Numbered from the stretch's first letter, positions 36,656 to 46,197 are shown. The stretch: 64,000 nucleotides of DNA from Aliidiomarina iranensis (GCF_003987135.1 NZ_PIPJ01000008.1:1-64000); one strand, 5' to 3'. The notes: a model not told the origin generated them from the letters alone. A program made the numbers and translations.

Positions 36656-39208
36656 CTAATTCAGTTGCCGAATCAAATTCCCCGTTTGTTGCCGCATTAA
36701 CCGCCAACACACCGACCAACCCAACAAGGCAACAATACCCGCACCCACTAATGGCCCGAGAATCCAGAAACGCAAGTGAATACTTGGGTCCATGTTAAAC
36801 ACTTGGGTTTGCAGCATGAAAATCGATAGCTCCATGGCTATGGTGGCAATTACACCAGCTAACGCCCCAAGCACCACAAACTCATAGGTAATAGCCCGAG
36901 TAAGTAACGCTGATTTTGCGCCTAAGGTGCGTAAAATCACGAGTTCTTGTTCCCGCTCTTCTAACGAAGCTTGCACTTGCGCAACAAGCACTAACGCACC
37001 TGCCCCAATCACTAATACCATCACAAAAGTAACCGCGAGGGAAACATGGCTGATGACATCGCGTACCTGCTGCAAAATATCATCCACATCAATTAAAGAT
37101 GCTTGTGGGAAATCACGAAATAGCTGGTAAAGCTCCGGCTGCCGCTCTTCCGGCAAATGAAAGCTCGCAATATAGGTAGCCGGCATGTTTTCAATAAGAT
37201 TGGGGCTGAACACCATGTAAAAGTTTGGCTGCATGGTGTTCCAATCAACATTACGAATATTACTTACTGGCACAGTAAATTCATCGGCACCAATCAAAAA
37301 TGTGAGTTCATCGCCAATGTTGATACCAATCCGATCTGCTACCTGAGATTCTACCGATACCCCAGATTCGCCCTCGGCAAACCACTCGCCTTCCCGCAAT
37401 GTATTTTCTTCTGGAAGATCAGCCTGCCAAGTGAGCTGTAGCTCACGGCCAAAGCCTTCGCGATATTCACTATCATCCCGCTCCTCTTTGCTTACGGCAT
37501 CGCGCACCAGCGTACCGTTAATTGCAGTTAAGCGCCCGGGAACAATTGGATACAAGGTAGTTGCCGACAAATTTTCCCGATCAAACATCGCTTGCATCGG
37601 CTCTGCTTGCTGGCTTGCCACATTAACCACGAAGTAGTTGGGTGCATCCGCTGGTAATTGTCCGCGCCAATCTTCAAGTAATTCGTGGCGCAATGCGAGT
37701 ACCAGCAAAAACAACATAATAGCCACGGAAAAACTCAGCATTTGCATGCTGTTTTCTTTCGCTCGGCGTTGCAAGCCTGCCATGGCTAAACGCCAACTGC
37801 TTCCCGCTTGCATGCCGGCTTGCCGGCTGGCGCGAATGAATAATCGGCTCACTGCGAGTAATAACAACATCGCCAACAAACCACCAGCAAACAGCGCAAG
37901 CGATAGCATGGCACTGCCGCTGTATATCACCATTAATAGGAATATCGTGCCACCGGAAATAACCCAATGTAGCCAACGCGCTAATCCAGAAGCGGTTAAA
38001 TCACGGCGCAGCACCCGCAAAGGTGGGACCTTCAGTAAGCGCAACAAGGGGTACAAGCTGAACATGAGAGCACATAAAAGCCCGGTTGCAATGGCTAATA
38101 AATATGGGCCTGAGCCTGTGGCTGGCAAATCATAACCAAGCGCGCCACTCACCCAACCCACCACGGAGGCTTGCAAGCCAATACCCAGCAACAAACCAAC
38201 TACAATGCTTGCCGAGGTTAACAGCAATAAATGTAGCGTGAAAATCTTGCCCACTTGTGATTTTCGCCCACCTAGGGTTTTCATCACGGCTACGGCATCG
38301 AAGTTACGCTGTGCATAGCGTTGTGCTGCCACGGCAACTGCGGTAGCCGCCAACACAACCCCTAACAAGCTAGCGAGCAGCATAAAGCGTTCCGCTCGTT
38401 CAAGCGCAGCTGAAAGCGGCGAATCACCATCTTGTACATTGCGCCAACGCTGGGTTACTTCGTCGAGTTGTGGTAACAGCCAGTTCTCGAAGCGTTCTAA
38501 ATCAGCGGGATTCCCCGCGAACAAATAGTTATAGTTAACCCGGCTGCCTGGTTGAATTAGCGCGGTTGCTGCTAACTCATCAAAATGAATGAGTACCGTG
38601 GGGCTATCGGCGAATACATTAAAGCCCGCATCGGGTTCGCGGCTTAATACTCGAGTAACCACGAACTCAGATTCGCCCACTTCCAAGCGATCGCCCAATG
38701 CTAAACCCAACTGCTGAAATAAAGTGCTTTGCACCCAGGTTTCACCCGGGCCTGGCAAACCCTCGGCTACCTCACCCTGAATAAAAGGTTCTTCGGCTGT
38801 TTCCAGGTTGCCCCGCAAGGGATAACCATCACTTACCGCCTTCACATCAACAAGCGCAAGCTCACCGTTGGCGAACGCCATCGAATTGAATGTTACTCGG
38901 CGCGCACTGGCCACGTTCTCTGCCTGGGCGCGAGTTAACCATTCAGTGGGTATTTCATCGCCACGGCTACGAAGTACCCGATCAGCCGCCAAAAATTCTG
39001 CGCTGCGCTCCATTAAGCCAAGCTGTAAACGCTCGCTAAACACCGACAACGACAACACCGCACATACGGCTAAGGCCACGGCCGCAGCCATGATGGTGAG
39101 CTCTCCCCGGCGCAACTCGTGTTTTAATAAACGCCAAGAGATCTTGTGCCAATTCGATTGTTTTTGCCCAGCAACCTGAGCTGTTTCCTGGTGAGTGCCA
39201 TTACCCAT
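36656..39208 (-). CDS. ybbP: FtsX-like ABC transporter permease (YbbP family)
   Basis: The 850-residue membrane protein has FtsX-type helices at the N-terminus (ELTIMAAAVALAVCAVLSLS), a large periplasmic domain, a central set near 260-510, another periplasmic part, and C-terminal helices (TFVMVLVIGAGALVLVAQVQ). This matches E. coli YbbP. With YbbA it forms a MacB-type ABC complex of uncertain substrate, tied to esterase TesA by gene order. It overlaps ybbA by 8 nt. Confidence 0.9.
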   Translation of the reverse strand: MGNGTHQETAQVAGQKQSNWHKISWRLLKHELRRGELTIMAAAVALAVCAVLSLSVFSERLQLGLMERSAEFLAADRVLRSRGDEIPTEWLTRAQAENVASARRVTFNSMAFANGELALVDVKAVSDGYPLRGNLETAEEPFIQGEVAEGLPGPGETWVQSTLFQQLGLALGDRLEVGESEFVVTRVLSREPDAGFNVFADSPTVLIHFDELAATALIQPGSRVNYNYLFAGNPADLERFENWLLPQLDEVTQRWRNVQDGDSPLSAALERAERFMLLASLLGVVLAATAVAVAAQRYAQRNFDAVAVMKTLGGRKSQVGKIFTLHLLLLTSASIVVGLLLGIGLQASVVGWVSGALGYDLPATGSGPYLLAIATGLLCALMFSLYPLLRLLKVPPLRVLRRDLTASGLARWLHWVISGGTIFLLMVIYSGSAMLSLALFAGGLLAMLLLLAVSRLFIRASRQAGMQAGSSWRLAMAGLQRRAKENSMQMLSFSVAIMLFLLVLALRHELLEDWRGQLPADAPNYFVVNVASQQAEPMQAMFDRENLSATTLYPIVPGRLTAINGTLVRDAVSKEERDDSEYREGFGRELQLTWQADLPEENTLREGEWFAEGESGVSVESQVADRIGINIGDELTFLIGADEFTVPVSNIRNVDWNTMQPNFYMVFSPNLIENMPATYIASFHLPEERQPELYQLFRDFPQASLIDVDDILQQVRDVISHVSLAVTFVMVLVIGAGALVLVAQVQASLEEREQELVILRTLGAKSALLTRAITYEFVVLGALAGVIATIAMELSIFMLQTQVFNMDPSIHLRFWILGPLVGAGIVALLGWSVCWRLMRQQTGNLIRQLN

Positions 39209-39878
39209 CGCTTGGCTCCAGCAATTTACCCGCGCTTAACCGTAAAATGCGATCGCAGCGTGCCGCCAATTCATCATCGTGGGTAACCATCACCAGCGTG
39301 GTGCCATACTCACGGTTTAATTCAAACAATAACGCCTCTACTTTTGCACCGGTGGCAGAATCAAGATTGCCGGTAGGCTCATCGGCAAATAAAATTTGCG
39401 GTTGGCCGATAAATGCTCGAGCAATGGCAACGCGCTGTTGTTCACCGCCTGATAGCTGATTTGGGTAGTGGGTAGTGCGATCGCCTAGCCCTACCTTTTC
39501 AAGAAGCTCACGCGCTTGTTTTTCGGCATCGCGGCTGCCGGCCAGTTCCGCCGGTAACATAACGTTTTCTAAAGCGGTTAAACTTTGAATCAGCAAAAAC
39601 GATTGGAAGATGAAGCCGATTTTCTCGCCCCGTAAAATCGCCCGTTGCTCCTCATCCAAATCATTGAGTTTTACGTTATCAATTACAATATCGCCAGTTG
39701 TAGGTAAATCTAAACCTGCCAATAAAGATAGCAAAGTAGATTTACCTGAGCCTGAAGTTCCCACAATCGCTACCACTTCTCCGGCATCGATAGAAAGGCT
39801 TAAGGGCGAGAGAATTTGCAATTCACCAGCGGTGGTTGCAACATTGCGAGACACTGAAGATGCTTCTATTAGGGCCAT
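39201..39878 (-). CDS. ybbA: ABC transporter ATP-binding protein (YbbA family)
   Basis: From ATG at 39878 the protein is 225 residues, beginning MALIEASSVSRNV. Walker A is GTSGSGKSTL, the signature LSGGEQQRVAIARAF, Walker B ILFADEPTGNLD, and the switch His lies in VMVTHDDELA. This is the LolD/MacB ATPase class. A longer frame to 39974 would run antisense through the tesA signal peptide and is unlikely. The start codon is one base away from the divergent tesA start. Confidence 0.93.
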   Translation of the reverse strand: MALIEASSVSRNVATTAGELQILSPLSLSIDAGEVVAIVGTSGSGKSTLLSLLAGLDLPTTGDIVIDNVKLNDLDEEQRAILRGEKIGFIFQSFLLIQSLTALENVMLPAELAGSRDAEKQARELLEKVGLGDRTTHYPNQLSGGEQQRVAIARAFIGQPQILFADEPTGNLDSATGAKVEALLFELNREYGTTLVMVTHDDELAARCDRILRLSAGKLLEPSDG

Positions 39879-39879
39879 A

Positions 39880-40665
39880 ATGATTAAAATTTTCCTTACA
39901 AAACTGAGTTCCATTAAATTAGCATACCAGCCGCTAACCCGAACGTTGCTGCTCGCTGCCATGGCGGTTGTCATGTCGCTGTCATTTTCAATACGCGCTG
40001 CACATGCAAACGTATCACTTATGGTGTTAGGTGATAGCCTAAGCGCGGGCTATGGCCTATCGCAAGCAGATAGCTGGGTGAGTGAAATAGCCAGAGATTG
40101 GCAAGCCAATCACCCGCACCTAGAAATTATTAATGCCAGCATTAGCGGCGAAACCACCGCTGGTGGATTAAATCGGTTACCTGATCTGCTTGAACGCCAC
40201 CAACCGAGTATGGTGTTTATTGAGCTTGGTGGCAACGATGGCCTGCGCGGTTTTAATTTAACCACGATGGAAAATAATTTACGGGAAATGGTTGCCCTCA
40301 TCGAAAGCAGAAACATTAAAGTGGCATTGAGCGAAGTTGAAATACCACCCAACCTTGGTCGCCGCTATACCGAAATGTTCAAACAAGTATTTCATGATGT
40401 TGCCGAAGATATGGATATTCCGCTGGTGCCATTCTTTATGCGGGAGATCGCAATCGATGAGAGCCTAATGCAAAACGATGGTATTCACCCTAACCTCGCC
40501 GCGCAGCCGATTATCGCTACCATCATGGAACCGCAGCTGCGCCAGCTCTTGGAGAAAGAGGTTCTCGCCGAACAAGCGAGTAGCGGCCAAACGCAATTCA
40601 AACAAGCCAAACCCACGTATTTGCAAACCGAATTTCGGCAACACAAAACAGGAATATCCCAGTGA
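39880..40665 (+). CDS. tesA: Periplasmic esterase/lysophospholipase TesA
   Basis: TesA is an SGNH hydrolase acting on thioesters and lysophospholipids in the periplasm. The ATG at 39880 has AGGG upstream and gives a 261-residue precursor with a signal peptide ending near IRAAHA-N. The SGNH blocks are VLGDSLSAGYG (Ser nucleophile), INASISGETT, IELGGNDGLRG and NDGIHPNLAAQP (Asp, His). The C-terminus is about 35 residues longer than usual and polar. It overlaps folK by 4 nt (GTGA). Confidence 0.93.
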   Translation: MIKIFLTKLSSIKLAYQPLTRTLLLAAMAVVMSLSFSIRAAHANVSLMVLGDSLSAGYGLSQADSWVSEIARDWQANHPHLEIINASISGETTAGGLNRLPDLLERHQPSMVFIELGGNDGLRGFNLTTMENNLREMVALIESRNIKVALSEVEIPPNLGRRYTEMFKQVFHDVAEDMDIPLVPFFMREIAIDESLMQNDGIHPNLAAQPIIATIMEPQLRQLLEKEVLAEQASSGQTQFKQAKPTYLQTEFRQHKTGISQ

Positions 40666-41339
40666 TTTTTTACCTAAGTTTAGGCAGTAATCTAGCACCC
40701 GATGAACACATCGCCCGCGCACTCCGTGAATTGAGTGAGCGTTATGGCTCTATACTCGTTCTGCCTATTGTGCGTACTGAACCCTGTGCAATAAACTCCA
40801 GCAACGGCTTTTTAAACACCATTGCGGTGATATCCAGCAAGGAAAGTAGCTCAGCATTAAAGGCTTGGTTAAATAGTTTAGAGATGGCGCACGGGCGCGA
40901 TCGTAACGACCCGAATCGAAGCACGAAAGATCGTACACTAGACATCGATATCTTATTGGAGCAAGGGTGTTTTGATTTTAGCGTGGCGCACAGCCAACAT
41001 GAAGCGTTCGCAGAACCTTACGTGCAAGCCTCGATAAAAGCGTTAGATAAATACCTTGAGCAACCGGTAACGAATGACGCTAACGGATCTGAAGCTCAGG
41101 TATCGGAAGCAAATGAATCTGGGGCAAAGATTGATGCTGAAGCAACCTCCACGCCCGCTAACGATTCTGTAAATACAACCACAGTTCGTATTCCGGGCGC
41201 GCCTGTATCTTTAGGTCACCGAGCGGCCACCATCGATTTTGAGTACAGTAGCGGTGATATACTCATTGCCGAGAATAGCCTCAATACCCTTCTCCAGCGC
41301 TTCGAAGCCACCTTCGATCGGCAACAAGGTTTCGCTTAA
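40662..41339 (+). CDS. folK: Divergent 6-hydroxymethyl-7,8-dihydropterin pyrophosphokinase (FolK-like) with long tail
   Basis: The first 100 residues resemble FolK, which pyrophosphorylates hydroxymethyldihydropterin in folate synthesis: YLSLGSNLAPDEHIARAL, RTEPC, FLNTIAVI and KDRTLDIDILL with the two metal-binding Asp. After this the usual HPRxxxRxFVLxPL segment is not recognisable. From about residue 135 comes a low-complexity acidic linker with five-residue periodicity (GSEAQ, VSEAN, ESGAK). The last 43 residues are simply the antisense of folM. The GTG start overlaps tesA. At 225 residues it exceeds the usual 160. It may be a paralogue with altered activity. Confidence 0.75.
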   Translation: MIFYLSLGSNLAPDEHIARALRELSERYGSILVLPIVRTEPCAINSSNGFLNTIAVISSKESSSALKAWLNSLEMAHGRDRNDPNRSTKDRTLDIDILLEQGCFDFSVAHSQHEAFAEPYVQASIKALDKYLEQPVTNDANGSEAQVSEANESGAKIDAEATSTPANDSVNTTTVRIPGAPVSLGHRAATIDFEYSSGDILIAENSLNTLLQRFEATFDRQQGFA

Positions 41340-41966
41340 CACCTGCGCTTGCTCATTACTCGAGTGCTCGGGCAAAAATTTAATGGGCCCGGGCTGTATT
41401 GCATTAACACGAATTTTCGGGGCTAATCGTTTAGCGAAACTCAGCATCAAATTTTCCAACCCAGCTTTGGTGGAGCAATATAGCGCGTACTCTTCATTTG
41501 GGTTGGTGGCGTAGATATCAGTGATATGAATAATGTTGCCGCTAGGCCGCACCGTGTTCTCTAGCAAGCCGCTGAAAGCACGATTTAACGCTGCTGGCAA
41601 TTTCATATGAATTTGATAGAGGGCATCATAGAAGGCACTAAAATCATCCTCGTGGGCGTTATCACGCTCGTAAATTGAGGCATTGTGTAAGATAAAATCA
41701 AGATGTGGGTAATTGCTTTGTACATAGGCAATTACTGCATTCACACTCTCATCACTCAGCGCATCGCACTCCACAATATCAAGTTCTGAAGTTTCTTCTG
41801 CAAGCTCTGCAAGTTCACCACCACGGCTACGTGATAGCGCAATAACGCGCCACCCTTGAGCAAGGAGTGAACGGCTCATGTGTAAGCCTAAGCGGCGCCC
41901 AGCTCCAGTAATCAAAGCCACTGGTTGTTGATTGTGTTCGGGTAAAGTAACTGATGAGTGTGACAA
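41211..41966 (-). CDS. folM: Dihydromonapterin reductase-like SDR (FolM)
   Basis: FolM is a short-chain dehydrogenase that reduces dihydromonapterin or dihydrofolate with NADPH. It has VALITGAGRRLGLHMSRSL, ILHNASIYERDN, the active-site YALYCSTKAGLENL (YxxxK) and the C-terminal LKIDGGRSVT. The best start is TTG at 41966, with GAGGGA 6 nt upstream, giving 251 residues; an upstream ATG at 42044 would add a hydrophobic 26-residue stretch of no family value. The last 129 nt lie antisense to folK. Confidence 0.88.
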   Translation of the reverse strand: MSHSSVTLPEHNQQPVALITGAGRRLGLHMSRSLLAQGWRVIALSRSRGGELAELAEETSELDIVECDALSDESVNAVIAYVQSNYPHLDFILHNASIYERDNAHEDDFSAFYDALYQIHMKLPAALNRAFSGLLENTVRPSGNIIHITDIYATNPNEEYALYCSTKAGLENLMLSFAKRLAPKIRVNAIQPGPIKFLPEHSSNEQAQVLSETLLPIEGGFEALEKGIEAILGNEYITATVLKIDGGRSVT

Positions 41967-42052
41967 AGAGAATCCCTCATTTGAAAAGCGAATAATGCAT
42001 AGCTTAACGGATTCTAAGAAAAAGCAGATCAAAAACCAGATCACAAAAACGC

Positions 42053-42077
42053 AAAAACCCGCAGATAGCGGGCTTTT
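42053..42077 (-). terminator. Terminator of the tRNA-Glu/Ala cluster
   Basis: AAACCCGC and GCGGGCTT form the stem around AGATA, with A-run and T-run on either side. On the minus strand TTTTTGCGTTTTTG follows. It lies about 35 nt past the last tRNA-Glu and ahead of folM. Confidence 0.85.
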
Positions 42078-42111
42078 TGTGTTTACTGGTAGAGCTGGCT
42101 TGTTTTGGAAG

Positions 42112-42187
42112 TGGCGTCCCCTAGGGGATTCGAACCCCTGTTACCGCCGTGAAAGGGCGGTGTCCTAGGCCTCTAGACGAAGGGGAC
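42112..42187 (-). tRNA. tRNA-Glu(TTC), copy 1
   Basis: 76 nt, acceptor GTCCCCT, anticodon TTC in CTTTCAC, CCA encoded. Identical to the copies at 42226 and 42327. Confidence 0.98.
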
Positions 42188-42225
42188 TAAGTATATACAC
42201 AGCACTTCAAAACATATCACAAAAT

Positions 42226-42301
42226 TGGCGTCCCCTAGGGGATTCGAACCCCTGTTACCGCCGTGAAAGGGCGGTGTCCTAGGCCTCTAGACGAAGGGGA
42301 C
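42226..42301 (-). tRNA. tRNA-Glu(TTC), copy 2
   Basis: 76 nt, identical to the neighbouring copies; spacers of 38 and 25 nt separate the three. Confidence 0.98.
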
Positions 42302-42326
42302 GCAGCATTTGTGAGTGTAAGCAGAT

Positions 42327-42402
42327 TGGCGTCCCCTAGGGGATTCGAACCCCTGTTACCGCCGTGAAAGGGCGGTGTCCTAGGCCTCTAGACGAAGGGG
42401 AC
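42327..42402 (-). tRNA. tRNA-Glu(TTC), copy 3
   Basis: 76 nt, identical to the other two copies. It follows tRNA-Ala(GGC) in the same transcript. Confidence 0.98.
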
Positions 42403-42479
42403 GCATTTCTGTTTACGCTGCAAAACTTTTCACGTTGGTTATTATACGTGTAATTAACACTTAATGTTCATTACATGAT

Positions 42480-42555
<76 letters not shown>

Positions 42556-42610
42556 AAATAACCAGATTTTGCAGTTTGCCACCAGGACTTCATCCCCGAC
42601 AGCGAGGCGC

Positions 42611-42639
42611 ATTCTATGAATAGCCCGCTAAAGTGTCAA
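42611..42639 (-). promoter_or_regulatory. Sigma-70 promoter of the tRNA-Ala/Glu cluster
   Basis: On the minus strand TTGACA (42634-42639) and TAGAAT (42611-42616) are 17 nt apart. The discriminator is GC-rich (GCGCCTCGCTG), as in stringently controlled stable-RNA promoters. Confidence 0.85.
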
Positions 42640-42733
42640 CTTTTTTTTCGGACTTATTGACCGTTCGCCTATTTTTTTACCAATATGAGTTCTTTTTCAA
42701 CAAATCAATAGCAAATAGGCGCCGATAAGCGTT

Positions 42734-43276
42734 TTATTCTTCATCTGAATTTTCACGAAGATAATCGATTAAAGCGTTCATCATTGGATAAAAATTGTGC
42801 TGATCCGTAATGCCGGTCCAAGTCGTGTCCAGATAAGTTTCCGTGATAAAGTAATCATCTAACGTTAATGGATCCGTCAATATGAGTTGCTGATATGACC
42901 GGAATCCATCTTCTCGGATATCCCAACGTATCCACAGAAATGGCTTGTACTCTTTAGCTGCACGATTCACTCCAATACGATCAGAAATCGACGATACTTC
43001 ATCGGTAAGATCTTCTTGGATAATGATTTTCTCTAGATCCTCAAAGTTAATAACCCGGTCAAAGTAACCAATATTTTCTATCATTCCTTTCGTGAAATCG
43101 CCATTAGGAACCAAAACCAGCTCTTTTCTCGAGCTAAGGTCAATAGTTTCACTTTTAACCACAACAGCTACTTGTTGAGTTGGAAAATAGCCAGTGTCGG
43201 CATCAGTTTCCACTACCTTAAAGGTGGTGCAACCTGATAGGATAAATAGCATTACAAAAACAACGAAATTACGCAT
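42734..43276 (-). CDS. Hypothetical lipoprotein
   Basis: The 180-residue protein begins MRNFVVFVMLFILSGC, a short lipoprotein signal with lipobox LSGC. The mature part is acidic and soluble, with no motif I recognise. There is one long charged stretch near 75-95 (DLEKIIIQEDLTDEVSSISD) and aromatic segments LWIRWDIREDGF and TTWTGITDQHNFYP. It stands alone between the tRNA promoter and the gltX-can terminator. Its base composition is more AT-rich than its neighbours, which could mean transfer; this is only an impression. Confidence 0.75.
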   Translation of the reverse strand: MRNFVVFVMLFILSGCTTFKVVETDADTGYFPTQQVAVVVKSETIDLSSRKELVLVPNGDFTKGMIENIGYFDRVINFEDLEKIIIQEDLTDEVSSISDRIGVNRAAKEYKPFLWIRWDIREDGFRSYQQLILTDPLTLDDYFITETYLDTTWTGITDQHNFYPMMNALIDYLRENSDEE

Positions 43277-43429
43277 GTAAACCCCTAAAGTTATTGTTCG
43301 CCGAAGCTTAGTTTTTATTATTTAAAATTATTTATGTGTTTCAGATAGGAAAATGAAGCGGCCAAACAAATTCGGGGCGTTCAAGCTCATACTGATGGTT
43401 TCTGTATACTTACTCGCTATTTATAATAC

Positions 43430-43460
43430 AAAAAGAGTAAAAACTCTCGAGTTTTTACTC
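43430..43460 (-). terminator. Terminator of the gltX-can operon
   Basis: GAGTAAAAACTC (43435-43446) and GAGTTTTTACTC (43449-43460) form a perfect 12-bp stem with a 2-nt centre. On the minus strand TTTTTGTATTATA follows. It is about 70 nt past the can stop. The stem is AT-rich for a terminator. Confidence 0.75.
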
Positions 43461-43531
43461 TCAAAATTGTAACAAATTGTGTTTACATTCGATGAAACAA
43501 TAAAAACCAAACACGCATTTGGCACTTAATC

Positions 43532-44179
43532 TTAATCGTCCGATTCTTCATCTGAATAATATTGGTAAATCGGATCTAAGCCCTCTTTACCGGTAATGGT
43601 GACACCTAGATCACGGACAATGCCATCGCGAACACTGTAGCACCAGCCATGAATACTCAGCTTTTGGCCGCGATCCCAAGCTTCTTGGATAATATGATTC
43701 TTGGATAAGTTATGTACCTGCTCAATCACATTGAGTTCGCACATGCGATCGAATTGCGCTTCATACGGCAAGCCCAGCAGCGTTGATTCATTACTCCGAT
43801 AAATATCTTTTATCGGGTGTAACCAATGATCTACTAACCCATGGCGGCTGGTTTCCAAAGCGGCTTTCACGCCACCACAGCCGTAATGGCCTACAACTAA
43901 AATGTGTTTCACTTGCAAATTCAGCACCGCGAATTCAACCACCGCCAAGCAATTGAAATCAGTTTGGATAACCTGATTTGCCACGTTTCGATGCACAAAT
44001 ACTTCACCGGGCGCCATACCAACAATCTGATTCGCGGGCACACGGCTATCGGAGCAGCCGATCCATAAATATTCGGGTTTTTGTTGATTCACCAATCGAT
44101 TGAAGTACTCAGGATCTTGCTGCAATTGGCCTTTTGCCCAACTCTTATTATTGGCGAGTAAATCGCGAATCTTCGGCAT
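43532..44179 (-). CDS. can: Beta-class carbonic anhydrase
   Basis: The enzyme interconverts carbon dioxide and bicarbonate in the cytoplasm. The zinc ligands are visible: Cys and Asp in WIGCSDSRVPANQIVGM (near residue 42), then His and Cys in VGHYGCGGVKAAL (near 98-101). SIHGWCYSVRDGIVRDLGV is the conserved C-terminal part. The 215-residue length matches E. coli Can. It overlaps gltX by one base and so should be co-translated with it. A link between bicarbonate supply and gltX is not obvious. Confidence 0.97.
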   Translation of the reverse strand: MPKIRDLLANNKSWAKGQLQQDPEYFNRLVNQQKPEYLWIGCSDSRVPANQIVGMAPGEVFVHRNVANQVIQTDFNCLAVVEFAVLNLQVKHILVVGHYGCGGVKAALETSRHGLVDHWLHPIKDIYRSNESTLLGLPYEAQFDRMCELNVIEQVHNLSKNHIIQEAWDRGQKLSIHGWCYSVRDGIVRDLGVTITGKEGLDPIYQYYSDEESDD

Positions 44180-45603
44180 TAACTGTTTTCCTCTCGCGCC
44201 CGAATGAACGCGAGTGCTAAATCAATTCGTTCAACAACAGTGTGCCTTGGGATTAAAGCAAGGGTGGCATCCAAGGATGGTGAATTCCCACCTCCGGTAG
44301 CGGCTACACGCAATGGCATACCCACTTTACCCATGCCAATATCGAGCGCAGTGCAGGTTTCTTGAATAGCCTGTTGTATCGCTTCCGGTGTCCAGGTGCT
44401 TAATGCTTCAAAGCGATCCCGAATATCCTGCAAAGCATCTTTAGCCACTGGCCGTAGATGTTTTTTCGCGGCTTGCGCTTCAAACTCGGTAACGGGTTCA
44501 AAGAAATAACGGCTTATTTCCGCCATTTCCTTCAACGTTTTTACCCTATCTGCCTGCAGCGTAACAATTGCAGCCAAATTCGGGCCACGATCTGTGGCTA
44601 CACCAATGCGGCCAAAATGCCACGCTAACTCAGCTGCCACCTGCTCAGCCGGTAAGGTTTTCATGTAATGTTGGTTTAGCCAATTTAGCTTTTCGGTATT
44701 AAAAGCTGACGCTGCTTTATTGATGTCGCTTAATTTGAAAATCTTAATTAATTCATCACGGCTAAAAATTTCCTGATCGCCATGGGACCAACCCAATCGT
44801 ACTAAGTAATTGATCACAGCATCCGCTAAATACCCATTATCGCGATACTCAGTAACACTCACTGCACCATGGCGCTTGGATAACTTCTTGCCATCATCGC
44901 CCAAAATCATGGATACATGGGCATACTCTGGAATGGGTGCGCCAAGTGCTTGCAGGATATTGATTTGCCGTGGTGTATTATTGATATGATCTTCGCCACG
45001 CACCACATGGGTGATACCCATATCCCAATCATCTACCACTACACAAAAATTGTAGGTTGGTGCGCCATCGGTGCGAGCAATGATTAAATCATCAAGCTCT
45101 TTATTTCCAATTTCAATACGCCCGCGAATATGATCATCAAAAACTACTGAGCCATCTTGTGGGTTACGGAAACGTATTACAAAGGGCTTGCCTTCAAGCT
45201 CCGCCTGTTGTTCAGTGCTTAAATGCCTGCACTTACCGTCATAACGAGGTTTCAAACCGGCTTCCATTTGCTCTTCGCGCATTTTTTCTAAACGCTCATG
45301 GGAGCAATAACACTTATAAGCTTTATCTTCAGTGAGCAGCTTATCAATCAGGGTTTTATAACGATCAAAACGCTGAGTTTGATAAATAGGCTCTTCATCC
45401 CACGTGAGGCCAAGCCATTGCATTCCCTCAAAGATGGCATCAATCGCTTCTTGTGTGGAACGTTCACGATCCGTATCTTCGATTCGCAATACAAACTTAC
45501 CGCCAGCCGCGCGGGCGACAAGCCATGCATAAAGCGCTGTACGAGCGCCACCTACGTGTAAGTATCCGGTGGGGCTAGGTGCAAAACGAGAAACAACTGA
45601 CAT
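44179..45603 (-). CDS. gltX: Glutamyl-tRNA synthetase
   Basis: GluRS charges tRNA-Glu. The 474-residue class I enzyme begins [20 protein letters not shown], with HVGG as its HIGH motif, and has [16 protein letters not shown] as the KMSKS-type loop. A zinc-like Cys/His set ([15 protein letters not shown], then CRHLS) is present near 100-140. It lies between the tRNA-Ala/Glu and tRNA-Val clusters, an arrangement like alaXW-gltX-valUXY in E. coli. Confidence 0.98.
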   Translation of the reverse strand: MSVVSRFAPSPTGYLHVGGARTALYAWLVARAAGGKFVLRIEDTDRERSTQEAIDAIFEGMQWLGLTWDEEPIYQTQRFDRYKTLIDKLLTEDKAYKCYCSHERLEKMREEQMEAGLKPRYDGKCRHLSTEQQAELEGKPFVIRFRNPQDGSVVFDDHIRGRIEIGNKELDDLIIARTDGAPTYNFCVVVDDWDMGITHVVRGEDHINNTPRQINILQALGAPIPEYAHVSMILGDDGKKLSKRHGAVSVTEYRDNGYLADAVINYLVRLGWSHGDQEIFSRDELIKIFKLSDINKAASAFNTEKLNWLNQHYMKTLPAEQVAAELAWHFGRIGVATDRGPNLAAIVTLQADRVKTLKEMAEISRYFFEPVTEFEAQAAKKHLRPVAKDALQDIRDRFEALSTWTPEAIQQAIQETCTALDIGMGKVGMPLRVAATGGGNSPSLDATLALIPRHTVVERIDLALAFIRAREENS

Positions 45604-45801
45604 AGATCATTTTCCTGTGGGCAGAAGAGGTTAAACGAATTTTTTCGATGCCCGCGATTATAGCAGAATTATCTACACCACTACACTGATCCACTTTCAT
45701 GTTCCGCGGCTATTCATAGTGTTGAATAGTACATTTGTGGCACACAACGTATAATATTTGTGCAAAACAATAATCATAAACCCACAACGAGGACAATTTC
45801 T

Positions 45802-46197
45802 GTGAACATAATTTTCACGACATTATTCATAACAATGCTATTGCCCTTCTTGGCGAAAGCACCATTGGTAATCGCAATGAACCGGCAGCCCGGCGGTTAC
45901 AACAACCGCTACCCGCGTAAACAACAAGCCGCTTTAACAGGCTTCGGCGAGCGCGCTACCGCGGCTCACTATAACAGCTTTGAAGCCCTAGCAATTTATG
46001 CGAGCGCAGTGCTCATGGTTGCGATTTCAGGAACTGCTGATGCAGTTACGATTGGTTTAGCCTGGGTATTTGTAGCCTCCCGCATACTTTATCTCATTTG
46101 CTATTGGTATGATCGCAGCAGTATCCGCTCCTTGGTTTGGTTGGCAGGCATCGTTGCGGCGTTTGTAATGGCCGGCAGAGCAATTTGGGGTTCGTAA
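45802..46197 (+). CDS. MAPEG family membrane protein
   Basis: The 131-residue protein from GTG at 45802 has GAGGA 8 nt upstream, a better start than the GTG at 45760. It shows four hydrophobic segments. The MAPEG signature is recognisable: PGGYNNRYPRKQQAALTGFG and ERATAAHYNSFEALAIYASA. Bacterial members may have glutathione-dependent activity, but this is not proven for this branch. It is monocistronic and divergent from gltX. Confidence 0.88.
   Translation: MNIIFTTLFITMLLPFLAKAPLVIAMNRQPGGYNNRYPRKQQAALTGFGERATAAHYNSFEALAIYASAVLMVAISGTADAVTIGLAWVFVASRILYLICYWYDRSSIRSLVWLAGIVAAFVMAGRAIWGS

Noticed and set aside
39880-39974. Extended N-terminus for ybbA
   Set aside because: It is antisense to the tesA signal peptide; the ATG at 39878 matches the family start.
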